Part shown: positions 62,939-64,000 of the stretch, in pieces
Numbering within the stretch: position 1 is the stretch's first letter
How the letters are laid out: the number at the start of each line of letters is the position of its first letter
Assembly: GCF_029193815.1 (NCBI RefSeq)
Contig: NZ_JARFVC010000003.1
Span: forward strand, 1 to 64,000
Length of the DNA: 64,000 bases
Source: Cytobacillus sp. S13-E01
GTDB lineage: Bacteria > Bacillota > Bacilli > Bacillales > Bacillaceae_L
Reading direction: 5' to 3'
Program-made: the position numbers and the translations under genes
The notes under the pieces: model-generated
Database searches by the model: none
What the model was told of the DNA's origin: nothing
What the model saw: the letters and a program-made list of their open reading frames with translations, nothing else

Positions 62939-64000
62939 TCAACTCAATTTTTTTGCTTGTTCGATTAGAAATTCCTCTATTACAAATGCAGATACCCCAA
63001 GTGCAGTTGAGTATATCGATAGTTTAGAAAAATCTAGTTGCATATCAGCTTGATGAAATGGTGATGTTTCTTTTTTTACAGTACCAATAATTGCGTCTCT
63101 AATCCAGGGTTCGGCTTTTGCAAGTCTATTACCAATAATCACCTGTTGAGGATTGAAGGTTTTAATTAAATTGGTAGCACCGATCCCTATAAATGAGCCT
63201 ATTTTATGAAATAACTTAATCGTATTCAAATCCTTTGTTTGAGCAAGTTGAATCAACTCTTCTAGTGTTGAGACAGAAAACTGTTTGGAAAGTCTAGCTT
63301 CTTTCAATAAAGCATGCTCAGAAGCGTACGCTTCCCAACATCCTGTACTTCCGCACGTGCATTCCTCTCCATTTACCATAATAGTCATATGACCACTTTC
63401 ACCAGAATAACCATTAAATCCTCGGTATAATTGTCCATTTAAAATAATCCCTACACCAATACCTATTCCAACGCTTATATAAATACTATTACTGCTTTCC
63501 TGGCCAGCGCCAAATCTCGTTTCGCCATATGCACCTGCATTTGCTTCGTTTTCAATAATAATTGGATAGTCAAAGTCTTTTTTTATAATCTCCAATAAAT
63601 TAACATTCTTCCATTTTAAATTGGGAGCAAGAAGAACCTTTCCATTTGTATCAACAATTCCAGGGACACCTATTCCAATACCGATGACTCCATACTTACT
63701 TTTGGGAGTATTATTAATAAGTGTTTGAATGGTCTCTTTTACAAGTACAATCAGATCTTCAAACGAAAGACTTTTAATTGATTTATTTTTTTCGTAAATA
63801 ATGTTACCAACTAAGTCAGTGACAACTCCTAAAATATAATTGACACCTATATCAATCCCAATGGAATAACCAGCTTGTTCGTTAAACAACAACATTACAG
63901 GTCGTCTACCTCCGCTTGATTCGCCAGGACCAGATTCATAAATAAGTTCCTCATCGATTAGTTCGCTTACTAATGAAGATACAGTAGCTTTATTTAAACC
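62939..64000 (-). CDS. ROK-family regulator (XylR/NagC type), 5' end outside the window
   Basis: The gene runs off the right edge; 353 residues are present. The visible start, GLNKATVSSLVSELIDEELI, is the end of a winged helix-turn-helix, followed by GGRRPVMLLFNE. The ROK sugar-kinase-like domain has IGIDIGVNYILGVVTDL, VIGIGIGVPGIVD, and the zinc signature GHMTIMVNGEECTCGSTGCW followed by EAYAS. It is probably a xylose or other sugar-responsive repressor. The frame is open across 63895, where an internal ATG occurs. Confidence 0.88.
   Translation of the reverse strand, partial: GLNKATVSSLVSELIDEELIYESGPGESSGGRRPVMLLFNEQAGYSIGIDIGVNYILGVVTDLVGNIIYEKNKSIKSLSFEDLIVLVKETIQTLINNTPKSKYGVIGIGIGVPGIVDTNGKVLLAPNLKWKNVNLLEIIKKDFDYPIIIENEANAGAYGETRFGAGQESSNSIYISVGIGIGVGIILNGQLYRGFNGYSGESGHMTIMVNGEECTCGSTGCWEAYASEHALLKEARLSKQFSVSTLEELIQLAQTKDLNTIKLFHKIGSFIGIGATNLIKTFNPQQVIIGNRLAKAEPWIRDAIIGTVKKETSPFHQADMQLDFSKLSIYSTALGVSAFVIEEFLIEQAKKLS

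Overview
The window reads as chromosome from a low-GC, Gram-positive, spore-former-type bacterium of the family Bacillaceae. The evidence is AT-rich sequence, strong AGGAGG-type ribosome sites, sigma-A promoters, an S-box (SAM-I) riboswitch, a Fur box, U-tract terminators, and many genes with close Bacillus subtilis counterparts (yceC-yceH, yabR, metNPQ, hemY/cgoX, bsaA, ycgT). The genus cannot be fixed from this sequence alone. No tRNA, rRNA or CRISPR array was seen.

Layout. 1-1012: dispersed intergenic repeat modules surrounding a 51-bp tandem array. 1.0-7.1 kb: a DUF2254 membrane protein, a FadR-type regulator and a mannonate-dehydratase-like gene that share an operator, followed by a tctB transporter fragment cut off by an IS4-family element and an IS1595 remnant. 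7.2-18.9 kb: a large Ter stress cluster made of ATP-grasp, three TerD, TerC, a CitE-like lyase, a TRSP phosphoribosyltransferase, a StiP/PELOTA protein, a HAD phosphatase, YceG and TelA. 20.13-27.01 kb: a complete Tn3-family transposon with 38-bp-class inverted repeats and an AATTT target duplication. It carries tnpR, tnpA, a res-like region and a five-gene cargo operon: a sigma factor, YvrJ, a possible second sigma subunit, DUF6843 and DUF3238. A LexA-type box sits at the head of the cargo operon. The transposon is inserted at the stop codon of a dehydrogenase, the last gene of a SAM-riboswitch-controlled metN-metI-metQ operon (27.0-30.9 kb).

31-41 kb holds housekeeping and stress genes: truA, a cold-shock protein, yabR, a Fur-controlled flavoprotein reductase, a glutathione peroxidase, a TraB-family protein and an SDR. 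It also holds a peroxiredoxin gene whose catalytic-cysteine position is an in-frame TGA followed by a SECIS-like hairpin, a candidate selenoprotein. 40.8-45.3 kb is a tryptophan-degradation unit: a TetR regulator divergent from kynU, kynA and an NSS transporter, with a 13-bp palindrome over the kynU -35. 45.6-64 kb holds a ring-cleaving dioxygenase, a haloalkane-dehalogenase-like hydrolase, small unknown proteins, a TPR protein, a second 51-bp array, a glutamate dehydrogenase, a SEC-C/TPR protein, a CoA-disulfide-reductase-like enzyme, a tyrosine recombinase, an osmoprotectant ABC transporter, a HemY/CgoX-type oxidase and a ROK regulator running off the right edge.

The most interesting items are the candidate selenocysteine peroxiredoxin, the transposon-borne apparently split sigma factor under a predicted SOS operator, the extended Ter biosynthetic cluster, and the paired 51-bp arrays tied to a family of modular intergenic repeats.
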